Shown piece by piece: positions 45,875 to 54,091 of a DNA stretch of 64,000 nucleotides (positions within the stretch are counted from its first letter, which is position 1; every line of letters begins with the position of its first letter). The translations under genes and the position numbers were made by a program. The stretch comes from Saccharopolyspora phatthalungensis (GTDB lineage: Bacteria > Actinomycetota > Actinomycetes > Mycobacteriales > Pseudonocardiaceae). A model generated the notes under the pieces. That model was not told where the DNA came from and did not search any database. It worked only from the letters and a program-made list of their open reading frames with translations. The stretch covers positions 2,604,001 to 2,668,000 of the forward strand of contig NZ_JACHIW010000001.1 in assembly GCF_014203395.1 (NCBI RefSeq). Direction: 5' to 3'.

Positions 45875-46156
45875 TCAGGATTCGTCCTCGTCCGCGCCAT
45901 CTTCGCCGTGGTCCTTGGCAACGTAGTCTGCGGACCCGTTGGCGCTTCCACCGCTCGGCGCCGACGAGCATTCGACCGTGATCGGGCCGGTGAAGGAGAT
46001 CGGGCGGCAGATGCTGATCCCTTGACCGGACTCGCCGTCGGTGCCCGGCTTTTCGGTGCTCGCTGCCGTTGCGGTTGGCTGGGTAAGCAGGCTCGTCGCC
46101 AGCACGCCGACGCCGAGCGCGGCGGCGGTGCCGAGAAGGCGAACAGAAGTGGTCAC
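45875..46156 (-). CDS. Small two-cysteine exported protein 3
   Basis: Secreted protein of 93 residues. The signal VRLLGTAAALGVGVLATSLL ends near ATA-AST. The mature part has GISIC, a 12-residue loop (RPISFTGPITVE), then CSSAPSGGSANGSADYV and an acidic tail. The cysteine spacing equals proteins 2 and 4, although the Gly-rich run before the first Cys is lost. GTG 46156. It is 174 bases downstream of protein 4 on the same strand. Confidence 0.65.
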   Translation of the reverse strand: MTTSVRLLGTAAALGVGVLATSLLTQPTATAASTEKPGTDGESGQGISICRPISFTGPITVECSSAPSGGSANGSADYVAKDHGEDGADEDES

Positions 46157-46330
46157 TAGTACTCCGTTCTAAGTCGTTCGCCCCGAATCGTCAGTCCGAC
46201 GGCTCTGGGCGAAGACCTCGTAGCGGGACAGGTTCGCCGGTCGGCCGCAGCGCGCGAGACCGAAGTCTGACACCCCGTTCGGGCGGGAGTGCCGCGCCCC
46301 GAGCCGGTCGGCGGACCCGTGAGGATGACG

Positions 46331-46648
46331 TCAGTCTTCTTCGTACTCGGTGTCGTGGCTGTCGTCTTCCGCGACGGCCTTCGCGTCGCCGCCGTTCGCG
46401 TTTCCGCCATTGCCACCGTCGCAGCGGGCCTCCGCCTTCGCGAGGATGCCGATCGCCGGGCAGATGTTCAGGGCGAGCCCGCCGTTGCCGCCCTTTCCGC
46501 CCTTGCCGCCTTCGGCCGCCGCGGTGACGGTCGAGTCATCGTCCGACTCTTTGGCCTTGCCCTTGGCGGCGAGCGCCGGCGTGGCCCCCATCGCGAGCAA
46601 CCCGGTCGCGGCGATACCGGCGAACAGGATGCGAACAGAACTGCGCAC
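46331..46648 (-). CDS. Small Gly-rich two-cysteine exported protein 4
   Basis: Secreted protein of 105 residues, near twin of protein 2: signal SVRILFAGIAATGLLAMGAT ending near ALA-AKG, the same DDDSTVTAAAEGGKGGKGG, then LALNIC, the 12-residue loop PAIGILAKAEAR, CDGGNGGNANGGDAKA and an acidic tail. Starts at GTG 46648. A duplication followed by inversion best explains the pair. Confidence 0.7.
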   Translation of the reverse strand: MRSSVRILFAGIAATGLLAMGATPALAAKGKAKESDDDSTVTAAAEGGKGGKGGNGGLALNICPAIGILAKAEARCDGGNGGNANGGDAKAVAEDDSHDTEYEED

Positions 46649-46953
46649 GTCAAACTCCGATCTGGCTGTTTTCGCTAGCGTCAACACGGCGTCGATTCCG
46701 GGAGGGCCGGGGTGTGGGCCGTGTGAATGACGGGGCAAAACTTCCACCAGCTTGGTGAATCGCCACGCCAACACGCCGTGAGAGCCCGAGCGACCACCCA
46801 TTAGTTGAACGGCAGGGTTGGGTCGGGTCGGGAAATCCGATGTGGACGGTTAGCCGATTCGGGCCAGCGCGCCGGATTCCAGCGCGGTCCACACGGCGCC
46901 GCCACCGGTTAATCGACGCGTCGCGTTCTGCGGCGACTAGCTTCCGAGCACGA
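46649..46953. other. Intergenic span, no gene seen
   Basis: These 305 bases upstream of protein 4 and downstream of the MoaD-like gene contain no supported gene or clear hairpin. Confidence 0.4.
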
Positions 46954-47253
46954 TCATCCGCCCGCCATCGCGCCGACGATCAGGTACGGCTCCCGGCCGG
47001 CGGCCACCTCGTCCGGGAGCGGGGCGTCCGGGGACTCGTGAGAGAGGTCCAGTTCGCAGGCGAAGAAACGGATGAACGCCCGGCGAAGCTGGGTGTCCTG
47101 GTCGCGGATCGTGCCGCGCAACATCGGGTACCGGGCCTCAAGCGCGTCGAGGACCGCGCGTTGCGTGGGCCGACCGTCGACCTCCAGCGTGATCTCGCGG
47201 TCCGCGATCTTGGCCAGCGACCGCAGGTGGGCGGGAAGCGCGACCCTGATCAT
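46954..47253 (-). CDS. MoaD/ThiS-like beta-grasp protein
   Basis: Ubiquitin-fold protein of 99 residues. [20 protein letters not shown] begins it; [20 protein letters not shown] and [11 protein letters not shown] follow, and the chain ends AMAGG. The terminal Gly-Gly is what MoaD and ThiS use as a thiocarboxylate, so sulfur-carrier chemistry is possible. The ATG overlaps the stop of the Asp-box protein gene (ATGA), so both are translated together. Confidence 0.8.
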   Translation of the reverse strand: MIRVALPAHLRSLAKIADREITLEVDGRPTQRAVLDALEARYPMLRGTIRDQDTQLRRAFIRFFACELDLSHESPDAPLPDEVAAGREPYLIVGAMAGG

Positions 47254-48365
47254 GGCAGCGTTTGCACCTCGACGGAGAGAACCGCGGGCAGATCCCGGAC
47301 GATCGGCTGCCAGCTGTCCCCGGCATCGGGCGACACGTATACCTGGCCGCCGGTGGTGCCGAAATAGATGCCGCAGTCGTCCAGCGAATCCACTGCCATC
47401 GCGTCGCGCAGCACGTTGACGTAGCAGTTGCTCTGCGGCAGGCCCTTGGTTAGCGGCTCCCACTCGTTGCCGCCGGTCCGGCTGCGGTAGACGCGCAGCC
47501 TGCCCTCCGGCGGGTAGTGCTGCTCGTCGCTCTTGATCGGCACGACGTAGACCGTGTCCGGCTCGTGGGCGTGCACGTCGATCGGGAAGCCGAAGTCGGT
47601 CGGCAGGTCCCCGCTGATCTCGTACCAGGAATCGCCTGCGTCGTCGCTGCGCATCACGTCCCAGTGCTTCTGCATGAACAGGACGTTCGGGCGCTCGCGG
47701 TGCAGGGCGATGCGGTGCACGCAGTGGCCGACCTCGGCATCCGGGTCCGGGATGCCGTCGGAGTGCAGGCCGTGGTTGATCGGCTGCCAGCTCTGGCCGC
47801 CGTCGTCGGTGCGGAAGGCGCCGGCCGCCGAGATAGCGGTGTAGAGCCGCTTCGGGTCGTCCGGGGCGTGGATGATCGTGTGCAGGCACATCCCGCCAGC
47901 GCCCGGTTGCCAGCCGGAGGCGGAGCCGTGCTCGCGCAGCGCGGGTAGTTCCTGCCAGCTCTGGCCGCCGTCGGTGGTGCGGAACAGCGCGGCGTCCTCG
48001 ACCCCGGCGTGCACGGTGTCCGGGTCGGTCGGCGACGGTTCGAGGTGCCAGACCCGCTCGAATTCCCAGGGGTGCGGCGTGCCGTCGTACCACTGGTGCG
48101 TGCCTGGCGTGCCGTCGTAGGAGAACTGGTTGCCGACCGGCTCCCAGGTCTGGCCGCCGTCGTCGGAGCGCTGGATCAGCTGGCCGAACCAGCCGAGCGA
48201 CTGCGAGGCGTAGAGCCGGTCGGGGTCGGCGGGCGATGCCTTGAGGTGGTAGAGCTGCCAGCCGCCGAAGTGCGGGCCGCTGACGTCCCACTGTTCGCGG
48301 GTGCCGTCCGCGGTCAGGATGAACGCGCCCTTGCGGGTGCCGACGAGAACTCGGACACGGCTCAT
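47250..48365 (-). CDS. Asp-box (BNR/sialidase-type) beta-propeller protein
   Basis: Protein of 371 residues with at least five Asp boxes, such as [32 protein letters not shown] and SPDAGDSW, spaced as in a beta propeller. There is no signal peptide, and sialidase catalytic residues are not evident. It is often annotated as exo-alpha-sialidase, which may be wrong. ATG 48365. Coupled by four-base overlap to the MoaD-like gene, and 38 bases after an AraC regulator on the same strand. Confidence 0.82.
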   Translation of the reverse strand: MSRVRVLVGTRKGAFILTADGTREQWDVSGPHFGGWQLYHLKASPADPDRLYASQSLGWFGQLIQRSDDGGQTWEPVGNQFSYDGTPGTHQWYDGTPHPWEFERVWHLEPSPTDPDTVHAGVEDAALFRTTDGGQSWQELPALREHGSASGWQPGAGGMCLHTIIHAPDDPKRLYTAISAAGAFRTDDGGQSWQPINHGLHSDGIPDPDAEVGHCVHRIALHRERPNVLFMQKHWDVMRSDDAGDSWYEISGDLPTDFGFPIDVHAHEPDTVYVVPIKSDEQHYPPEGRLRVYRSRTGGNEWEPLTKGLPQSNCYVNVLRDAMAVDSLDDCGIYFGTTGGQVYVSPDAGDSWQPIVRDLPAVLSVEVQTLP

Positions 48366-48403
48366 GAGGACTCCCTGGTCAGCCGCGGGAAGGTAGTTGC
48401 CGG

Positions 48404-49201
48404 TCAATGTATGGCTGCGGGGCGCGCATGTCTTCTCCGATTTTGCGCAGTAGGCGACGCCAGCGGCGGGAGCGCGACCAGCACCGGTGTGGTCCACTCG
48501 GCGGCCACGTCGAGGTGCACGTCACGGTGGTGGCAGGTGTGCCGTTGGGATACCCGCAGAGGCTGCGGCGACCCGCCGACCACGTTCCAGGCGGGCACTA
48601 GCTGCGCCGTCGTGTCCGCGCGTGCGGGGAAGGCCGTGGACAGCAGCCAGTAGGTACCCGCCGGGACGCCGGTCAACATGAAGTCACCGGTTGGGTCGAG
48701 CAGCGCGCCGCTGACCGGTCTCCCTCGCGGGGCGCGGCGCGGGAACAACCCGACGTAGATCGCTGCGGTGTCCCGCAGCGTCGTCTGCGCCGCTGCGCTG
48801 AGGCGGACTGAGCCGGTGACGATGCCGCCCTGTCGTAGGGGGCCAGGCACGTGCACCGGTTCCGGCGGCGCGTCCGAGAGCGAGTCGGGCAGTCGGCGGA
48901 ATTCGGTCGGACAGACCCCGACATCGGCGGTGAACCGCCGGGTGAACGTGCCGACCGAGGTGAATCCGACCGCGAAGCAGATGTCGATGATGCGGTGGTC
49001 GTCGGCGAGCAGCAGCTGCTTGGCCCGCTGGAAGCGGTGCGCGGCCAGGAACTGCCCGGGCGGCAGGCCGAGCCGTCGTTCGAACGATCTGGCCAGGTGG
49101 AACGGGCTGTAGCCGACGTGGTCGGCCACGTCGGCGAGCCTGATTCGCTCGTCGGCGTGGGCCGCGATGAAGCGCGCGGCCTCGGTTGCGACGTCCAGCA
49201 T
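48404..49201 (-). CDS. AraC family regulator with N-terminal DNA-binding domain
   Basis: Regulator of 265 residues. The double helix-turn-helix is at the start: [20 protein letters not shown], then [20 protein letters not shown]. The C-terminal half is not a usual ligand domain; [20 protein letters not shown] looks like a carboxypeptidase-regulatory beta fold. ATG 49201 is used. It leads the operon with the Asp-box and MoaD-like genes and probably controls it. Two matching palindromes lie 160-215 bases upstream. Confidence 0.82.
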   Translation of the reverse strand: MLDVATEAARFIAAHADERIRLADVADHVGYSPFHLARSFERRLGLPPGQFLAAHRFQRAKQLLLADDHRIIDICFAVGFTSVGTFTRRFTADVGVCPTEFRRLPDSLSDAPPEPVHVPGPLRQGGIVTGSVRLSAAAQTTLRDTAAIYVGLFPRRAPRGRPVSGALLDPTGDFMLTGVPAGTYWLLSTAFPARADTTAQLVPAWNVVGGSPQPLRVSQRHTCHHRDVHLDVAAEWTTPVLVALPPLASPTAQNRRRHARPAAIH

Positions 49202-49359
49202 CCCGGCAGCCCCCAATCGGCCCAGTCCACCACGGCACCCGGTGGCTGGACACCGACGGTAGCTCCGACGACCGACAGGTCGCGAGAGCTTTCGGCCTCG
49301 GGTGCCTGTGCGCTCGGGCGTCGCTAGGGGCGCGAAGGGCCCGCGTGGCGGGTTTGCGA

Positions 49360-49369
49360 TTTCGCGCGA
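49360..49369. promoter_or_regulatory. Palindrome TTCGCGCGAA, copy 1
   Basis: Exact 10-base palindrome 159 bases upstream of the AraC start. A second copy lies 41 bases further at 49401-49410. Confidence 0.45.
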
Positions 49370-49395
49370 ATTACCGCCCCGGTGCGGAGCTGGCG

Positions 49396-49415
49396 GCGTT
49401 TTCGCGCGAAAACGC
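49396..49415. promoter_or_regulatory. 20-base perfect palindrome containing copy 2 of TTCGCGCGAA
   Basis: GCGTTTTCGCGCGAAAACGC is perfect across 20 bases. The two copies, centred four DNA turns apart, could be an operator pair for the AraC operon. Confidence 0.5.
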
Positions 49416-49441
49416 AAGAATGAAAGCCGACTTCATCGCGT

Positions 49442-50869
49442 TTACCGTGAACCACTCCAGGTCGTCGAGTTCTCGTTCTTCGGGGTCTTGATGAGCAGTG
49501 CGGTGACCAGCGCGAGGGCGACGAAGGCGCCGGAGGACCACAGCGCGGCGTGGAAGGCGTCGAAGGTCGGGGCGCCGCCGTCGCTGACGGAGGTGACGAC
49601 GCTGGCGGAGACGGCGATGCCCAGCGATCCGCCGATGCCGAAGCAGGCCCCGTTGAGGCCGGGCAGCGAACCGGGTTTGTCCGCCGGGGCGGAATCGACG
49701 CCCAAACCGTTGAGGGCGGTCAGCTGATAGCCGGTGTAGGTGACGCCGAGAACCGCCAGCGCCGCAACGGTGATCCACGCCAACTGCGGGAACAGCACGA
49801 GCGGCACGAAGGCCGCAGCCGTGCCGACCGAGCCGATCAGTACCGAGCGCCGCCAGCCCGTGCGAGGCCCGAAATGCCCGACCAGTGGGGCCGCGATGAC
49901 CCCGAGCCCGGAGGCCGGGGTGAGGAACAGCAGCGCCGACATGGTCGCCGACATCCCGTAGCCCTCGCCCGCGGTCTGGGTCAGCAGCGGGATGGTGAAG
50001 TTCAGCATCCCGAACACCCCGGCCAGGGTGAACACGGTGGTCAGCAGCAGCGGCCAGCCACGTCGTGACGCCAGCACCGAGGCGTCGATGAGCGCGTCGC
50101 GCGTGGACCGCTCCACCGCGATGAACAGCACGAGGGCAAGCACACCGCCGATGAGCAGCGCAAGGGTGGCGGACGAAGACCAGCCCCAACTGCTGCCTTC
50201 GTTGAGCGCCAGCAGGATGCCGGTGAGACCGATGCCCAGCAGGGCGGCGCCCTTCCAGTCCATCCGGCCGGTCGAGACCGTGGTGGTCGGTGCCCACAGG
50301 TGCACCGCGCCGATGGCGATCAGCGTCAGCACCAAGGTGATCACGAAGATGCCGCGGAATCCGACGGTGTCGGCGACCGCGCCACCGATGATCGTGTCGA
50401 CCCCCGCGATGCCGCCGTTGACCGCGGTGATGATCCCCAGGGCGCGGCCGAACTGCTGCGGCGACAGGGTCTCGTGCAGCGTCAGGTAGGCCAGCGTGAA
50501 CGACGCGGAGGCCAGGCCCTGCAGGATCCGGCCGACGATGAAGATCTCGATGGTCGGCGCCAGTGCGCAGACGGCCTCGCCGACGAGCAGTGCCACCAGG
50601 GTGGCCAACAGCATCGGGCGCCGGCCCAGGTAGTCGCTGAGCCGACCGATCGTGACCTGGCCGATCGCCGAGAACAGGAAGAACACGGTTTGCGACAGCC
50701 CGGCGGTGCCGCTGTCGGTGTGCAATCGCTCGATCACGTCGGGTAGCGCGGGTGAGAGCATGGTGGCGTTGATCTGGTAGCCGCCTACGGCGAGTACCAG
50801 TGCCACGAGCAGACCGGCGTAGCGCACCGGTGGTGCGCCGGTGGGCGAAAGGTCGCGGGCCGTCGTCAT
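49442..50869 (-). CDS. MFS drug exporter, DHA2 (14-TM, EmrB/QacA) type
   Basis: Proton-coupled multidrug efflux protein of 475 residues with about fourteen hydrophobic segments. GQVTIGRLSDYLGRRPMLLA matches the loop 2-3 motif A, and FTLAYLTLHETLSPQQFGRA and AVNGGIAGVDTIIGGAVAD fit the motif C area. ATG 50869 with GGAGG. Divergent from the GntR/UTRA regulator, with one copy of its candidate operator between them. Confidence 0.88.
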   Translation of the reverse strand: MTTARDLSPTGAPPVRYAGLLVALVLAVGGYQINATMLSPALPDVIERLHTDSGTAGLSQTVFFLFSAIGQVTIGRLSDYLGRRPMLLATLVALLVGEAVCALAPTIEIFIVGRILQGLASASFTLAYLTLHETLSPQQFGRALGIITAVNGGIAGVDTIIGGAVADTVGFRGIFVITLVLTLIAIGAVHLWAPTTTVSTGRMDWKGAALLGIGLTGILLALNEGSSWGWSSSATLALLIGGVLALVLFIAVERSTRDALIDASVLASRRGWPLLLTTVFTLAGVFGMLNFTIPLLTQTAGEGYGMSATMSALLFLTPASGLGVIAAPLVGHFGPRTGWRRSVLIGSVGTAAAFVPLVLFPQLAWITVAALAVLGVTYTGYQLTALNGLGVDSAPADKPGSLPGLNGACFGIGGSLGIAVSASVVTSVSDGGAPTFDAFHAALWSSGAFVALALVTALLIKTPKNENSTTWSGSR

Positions 50870-50950
50870 GAAAGTGCCTCCGCTTCGGCGAGGTGGGGCG
50901 GAACAGGGCGGGTGGCTGCCGGGAGCCCTGCGGAGCGGTCGGCTAAGCCG

Positions 50951-50963
50951 AACTTGTCTGACA
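50951..50963. promoter_or_regulatory. Candidate GntR operator, copy 1
   Basis: AACTTGTCTGACA contains the palindrome TGTC-T-GACA. It lies 82 bases upstream of the exporter start, and the identical 13-mer recurs at 51093-51105. Confidence 0.65.
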
Positions 50964-51092
50964 GGCCGTAAGCATTGCCGGACGGGTGTGCCAGCTCGCT
51001 GTGGCGCGGGTCAAGGAGTGCAGTCCTTTTATGCTCGTAAGTTCGGCCTTTTCTGGCCTCCCCGGTGTTGACGAGCCGAGGCTATCGCTCTT

Positions 51093-51105
51093 AACTTGTC
51101 TGACA
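51093..51105. promoter_or_regulatory. Candidate GntR operator, copy 2
   Basis: Second exact copy of AACTTGTCTGACA, ending 23 bases before the GntR GTG start. UTRA-type GntR proteins commonly bind sites of the TTGTCTAGACAA kind. Confidence 0.65.
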
Positions 51106-51128
51106 TCAATCCGGCAGGGGGTGCGATT

Positions 51129-51872
51129 GTGGGGGCCAGACGACCCCAACGGCGACCGGTCGTGGACCTCTACGAGCGGATCGCCGAAGCCATTCGGCGA
51201 GGCACTTATCCGCCGGGCTCGACGCTGCCGTCCGAGCCCGACCTCGCGGCCGACCTCGGCGTGAGCCGACCGGCGCTGCGGGAGGCGTTGATCCTGCTCC
51301 AGGTGGACGGCGTGATCACCGTCCGGCGCGGCGTGGGGCGGACCGTCAGCGACCGCCCGGCCCGGCGCGGATTCGAACGGCTGCGACCGATGGAAACCCT
51401 GCTGGGCGCGGGCGACACCAAGGTCCGGCCGCTGGTGCGCGACATCGAGCAGCCGACCGACCTGGTGATGCAGCACCTGCCGGTGCCGGCCAGCTGCGAG
51501 ATCTGGTTCTGGGAAAGCGTCGTTGTCGTCGACGGCGTGCCGGCCTGCCTGGTGGAGGAGTGGAGCGTGCACGACGAGGCGCTGGCCGCCGTCGATCCCG
51601 CGCTGCCCGGCATCCTGGCGGCGGCGGAAAACCAGCCGAGCACGATGTTGCACGTGCTCAGCTCGATCGACCCGCACCTGCCGCTGAGCGCCGCGAGCAC
51701 GGTCAACGCGACGGTGCTCGGGCGGCGTCGCGGCGAGGTCTTCGACCGCTCGCCGGACACCCCGGTCGTGCTGGTCACCCAGGTCGTCTCGATCGAGCAC
51801 ACCCCGCTGATCGCCGCGAAGTACGTGTTGCCCAGCGGCGCGCCGGGCCTCCCGGTGCGCCAATCCCGATGA
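51129..51872 (+). CDS. GntR/HutC family regulator (UTRA domain)
   Basis: Regulator of 247 residues. The wHTH begins VVDLYERIAEAIRRGTYPPG, then LPSEPDLAADLGVSRPALRE. The UTRA ligand domain follows, with VMQHLPVPASCEIWFWESVV, EEWSVHDEALAAVDP and LVTQVVSIEHTPLIAAKYV. GTG 51129 follows AGGGGG. TTG 51096 is possible but sits inside the operator copy. It probably controls itself, the divergent exporter, and formerly the nucleoside hydrolase that follows 51 bases later. Confidence 0.86.
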   Translation: MGARRPQRRPVVDLYERIAEAIRRGTYPPGSTLPSEPDLAADLGVSRPALREALILLQVDGVITVRRGVGRTVSDRPARRGFERLRPMETLLGAGDTKVRPLVRDIEQPTDLVMQHLPVPASCEIWFWESVVVVDGVPACLVEEWSVHDEALAAVDPALPGILAAAENQPSTMLHVLSSIDPHLPLSAASTVNATVLGRRRGEVFDRSPDTPVVLVTQVVSIEHTPLIAAKYVLPSGAPGLPVRQSR

Positions 51873-51923
51873 GCCGGGCACCCCCCGGCACGACTCCGCT
51901 CCCAGCAGAAAGGCGCGCAACCG

Positions 51924-52393
51924 ATGGCGTCCAAGGAAACCCTGATCGTCGACTGCGACACCGGAATCGACGACGCGCTGGCGCTGCTGTACCTGCTTCG
52001 GGATTCGGGCGTCGACACCCGGGCGGTGACCACCGTCTTCGGCAATGTCGATGCGGTCACCGCGGCCGACAACACGTTGCGAGTACTCGAATTGGCGGGA
52101 CGGCCGGACATCCCGGTGGCCATCGGGGCTCGCAGCAATTGGCACGGGGACGCGCATCTCGCGCTGTACGTGAGACGTCTCCCCGGTGCTGGCACCGGTC
52201 GTCGCGGTCGACGTGGACACCGGCCAAGGCCCGGGGCGGCACGACCATTGCCGACGTTCGCCGGCAGTACCGGGACTTCCCGGCCCAGGACGGCGCGCAC
52301 GTTCGCGTGGTGCTGGAGACCGACGGAAACTTCGCCGAGCTGCTGACCGACCGATTGTGCGCCGATCCGAAAGCTTCTCAACGCGTTGCGTGA
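51924..52393 (+). pseudogene. Nucleoside hydrolase (IunH family), internally deleted and frameshifted
   Basis: The N-terminal 72 residues are intact: TLIVDCDTGIDDALALLYLL keeps the calcium-binding DxDxGxDD motif. After VAIGARSNWHGDAH the family's middle (about 150 residues) is missing. The reading then shifts to LAPVVAVDVDTGQG, and in a further frame GGTTIADVRRQYRDFP and VRVVLETDGNFAELLTDRL give the true C-terminus. So an internal deletion near 52165-52180 and a frameshift near 52230 inactivated it. Downstream of the GntR gene in operon order. Confidence 0.8.
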
Positions 52394-52448
52394 GCGCAGC
52401 AGCGCGTTCGCAAGTGCGCTCCAGCGAAGGGTTTTGGAGCCCCGGCCC

Positions 52449-52493
52449 CATTCATCGCCGAAATTCGCTATCATCGCCGCATGGCGATGAATG
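52449..52493. promoter_or_regulatory. Inverted repeat at the cmtR-like start
   Basis: CATTCATCGCC (52449-52459) is the reverse complement of GGCGATGAATG (52483-52493), and a nearer CATCGCC at 52472-52478 also pairs with it. It overlaps the ATG at 52481, as expected for an autorepressed ArsR-type metal sensor. Confidence 0.6.
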
Positions 52494-52885
52494 CTGATAG
52501 GTCCCTGGCGTCGAGACCGGCGACGAGTGGGCTGGATGCGGCGGTGGCGCTGTTCCACAGCCTGTCGGATGCCACGAGATTGGCGATGACGCGGCGGCTG
52601 GCCGACGGCGCGGCGCGAGTGGCGGACTTGGTGGGTGAGCTGGGGTTGGCCCAGTCCACGGTGTCGGCGCACGTGGCCTGTTTGCGGGACTGCGGGCTTG
52701 TGGTCGGACGGCCGGAGGGGCGGCAGGTGTACTACTCGCTAGCCCGGCCGGAGCTGATGGACCTGTTGGCCTCGGCCGAGAAGTTGTTGGCCGCCACCGG
52801 GCAAGCCGTGGCGCTGTGCCCGAACTATGGCACCGACAGTGGCGTGGGAGACGCGTCCGAGGTCGCGCGGGTGGCCGGTGAGTGA
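52481..52885 (+). CDS. CmtR-like ArsR family metal sensor
   Basis: Repressor of 134 residues. The winged helix is DATRLAMTRRLADGAARVAD then GLAQSTVSAHVACLRDCGLV. Two cysteines in the recognition helix (CLRDC, Cys67 and Cys71) and Cys113 in ALCPNYG match the Cd(II)/Pb(II) ligands of M. tuberculosis CmtR (C57, C61, C102). When the metal binds, the repressor should leave the DNA. ATG 52481; 52487 is possible. Its end overlaps the cation transporter gene, its likely target. Confidence 0.88.
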   Translation: MAMNADRSLASRPATSGLDAAVALFHSLSDATRLAMTRRLADGAARVADLVGELGLAQSTVSAHVACLRDCGLVVGRPEGRQVYYSLARPELMDLLASAEKLLAATGQAVALCPNYGTDSGVGDASEVARVAGE

Positions 52886-53570
52886 GGCGGAGATGTCCTG
52901 GACCGCCGGGCCGTTAGCGGACAATTGCGAGGACGGGTGCTGTTCGGGATCGGCGGCAACGGGCGCGGGTTTGAGTGCCGAGCGCCGGGCCGTGCTGACG
53001 CGGCGGATTCGGTGGTTTGTCGCCGCGACGATCAGCTACAACGTCATCGAGGCGATCGTGGCGATCACGGCGGGGACCGCCGCGTCGTCAACGGCGCTGA
53101 TCGGCTTCGGGTTGGATTCGGCCATCGAGGTGGCCTCGGCGGCGGCCGTGGCCTGGCAGTTCAGCGGCTCGGACCCCGAAGCACGAGAACGCATTACGTT
53201 GAAGATCATCGGTGTCTCGTTCTTCGCTCTGGCCGCCTATGTGACTGTCGAATCAGTGCGCGCGTTGTTCGGCATGTCGGAGGCTGAGCATTCCATCGTG
53301 GGCGTCGTCCTGGCGGCGTTGAGCCTGCTGATCATGCCTGTGTTGTCTTACGTCCAACGGTGCGCCGGCCGGGAACTCGGCTCCAACAGCGCGGTGGCCG
53401 ATTCCAAGCAAACCTTGCTGTGTACGTACCTATCGGGCGTGCTGCTGGTTGGCTTGCTGCTCAACAGTTTGTTCGGCTGGTATTGGGCGGATCCGATCGT
53501 GGCGTTGGTGATCGCGGCGGTGGCGGTGAAGGAAGGCCGCGAAGCCTGGCGCGGCGAACACTGCTGCTGA
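52878..53570 (+). CDS. Cation diffusion facilitator-type metal efflux protein
   Basis: Membrane protein of 230 residues with five or six hydrophobic segments. The metal-site helices are TISYNVIEAIVAITAG and GFGLDSAIEVASAAAVAW, as in heavy-metal CDF relatives. Extra cysteines at both ends, NCEDGCC (Cys17, 21, 22) and the final EHCC, suggest capture of soft metals such as Cd or Pb. GTG 52878 overlaps the sensor gene stop by eight bases. ATG 52893 is an alternative. Sensor plus exporter form a simple detoxification operon. Confidence 0.85.
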   Translation: MSEAEMSWTAGPLADNCEDGCCSGSAATGAGLSAERRAVLTRRIRWFVAATISYNVIEAIVAITAGTAASSTALIGFGLDSAIEVASAAAVAWQFSGSDPEARERITLKIIGVSFFALAAYVTVESVRALFGMSEAEHSIVGVVLAALSLLIMPVLSYVQRCAGRELGSNSAVADSKQTLLCTYLSGVLLVGLLLNSLFGWYWADPIVALVIAAVAVKEGREAWRGEHCC

Positions 53571-53616
53571 ATTCCGTGCCGGGAAGTCTCCGATCTGTGC
53601 CGATGGAGGTTATGGA

Positions 53617-53655
53617 GCGGCCGGCTGGCGTCCTGCGGAACTGCCAACCGGCCGC
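53617..53655. terminator. Hairpin between convergent transporter and zinc-protein genes
   Basis: GCGGCCGGCTGGC (53617-53629) pairs with 53643-53655, one mismatch that is G-U on the minus strand. Confidence 0.65.
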
Positions 53656-53664
53656 GCTATTTCG

Positions 53665-54045
53665 CTACTGCTGGGTGGCCTGTCGTGTCGCTTTGAGCCG
53701 TATTCGTCGCCGTCGTTGGTAGTTGCTGGCGGCCTTCCTGCACGGGGTGCACCGGCATCCCCGGGAGTAGGACGCCCTGGTGCCGTGCTCGCGTATGGGG
53801 CGGGACGCCCATGCCTTTCGGTAGTCCCTTTTGGCTTGGCGGCACGCTTCGCAGCGGCAGCCGAACTCGTCGTATGCATAGAGGGTGCCGTGTCTGCCTG
53901 CCGGGACGGCGCGCCGGGCGTTTCGGAGTCGCCTGTTCTTGCGGTATCGGGTGTGCTCGGCTTTGCAGGGCGAACATCTGCACCTGTGGTGCTGGTATCT
54001 GCGGAGGGTGCCGTGGGGTGGTGGCGTCTTGGCCCGTGATCTCAT
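53665..54045 (-). CDS. Triple HGT-Y-CRCxxC repeat protein (probable zinc binding)
   Basis: Basic protein of 126 residues made of three repeats: HGTLRRYQHHRCRCSPCKAE, HGTLYAYDEFGCRCEACRQA and HGTRASYSRGCRCTPCRKAA, each followed by a Tyr-Arg-Lys-rich stretch. The shared pattern HGTxxxY-x(3-4)-CRCxxC, high Arg/Lys and no signal suggest a small zinc-dependent nucleic-acid binder of the sort carried by actinophages and integrative elements. ATG 54045 chosen so that the first repeat follows at once. No good ribosome site. The last of three minus-strand genes. Confidence 0.7.
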   Translation of the reverse strand: MRSRAKTPPPHGTLRRYQHHRCRCSPCKAEHTRYRKNRRLRNARRAVPAGRHGTLYAYDEFGCRCEACRQAKRDYRKAWASRPIREHGTRASYSRGCRCTPCRKAASNYQRRRRIRLKATRQATQQ

Positions 54046-54091
54046 GGGGTTTCTGCTTGTGTTGCTATCGCGATGGGATGGCGTCGGGCGG

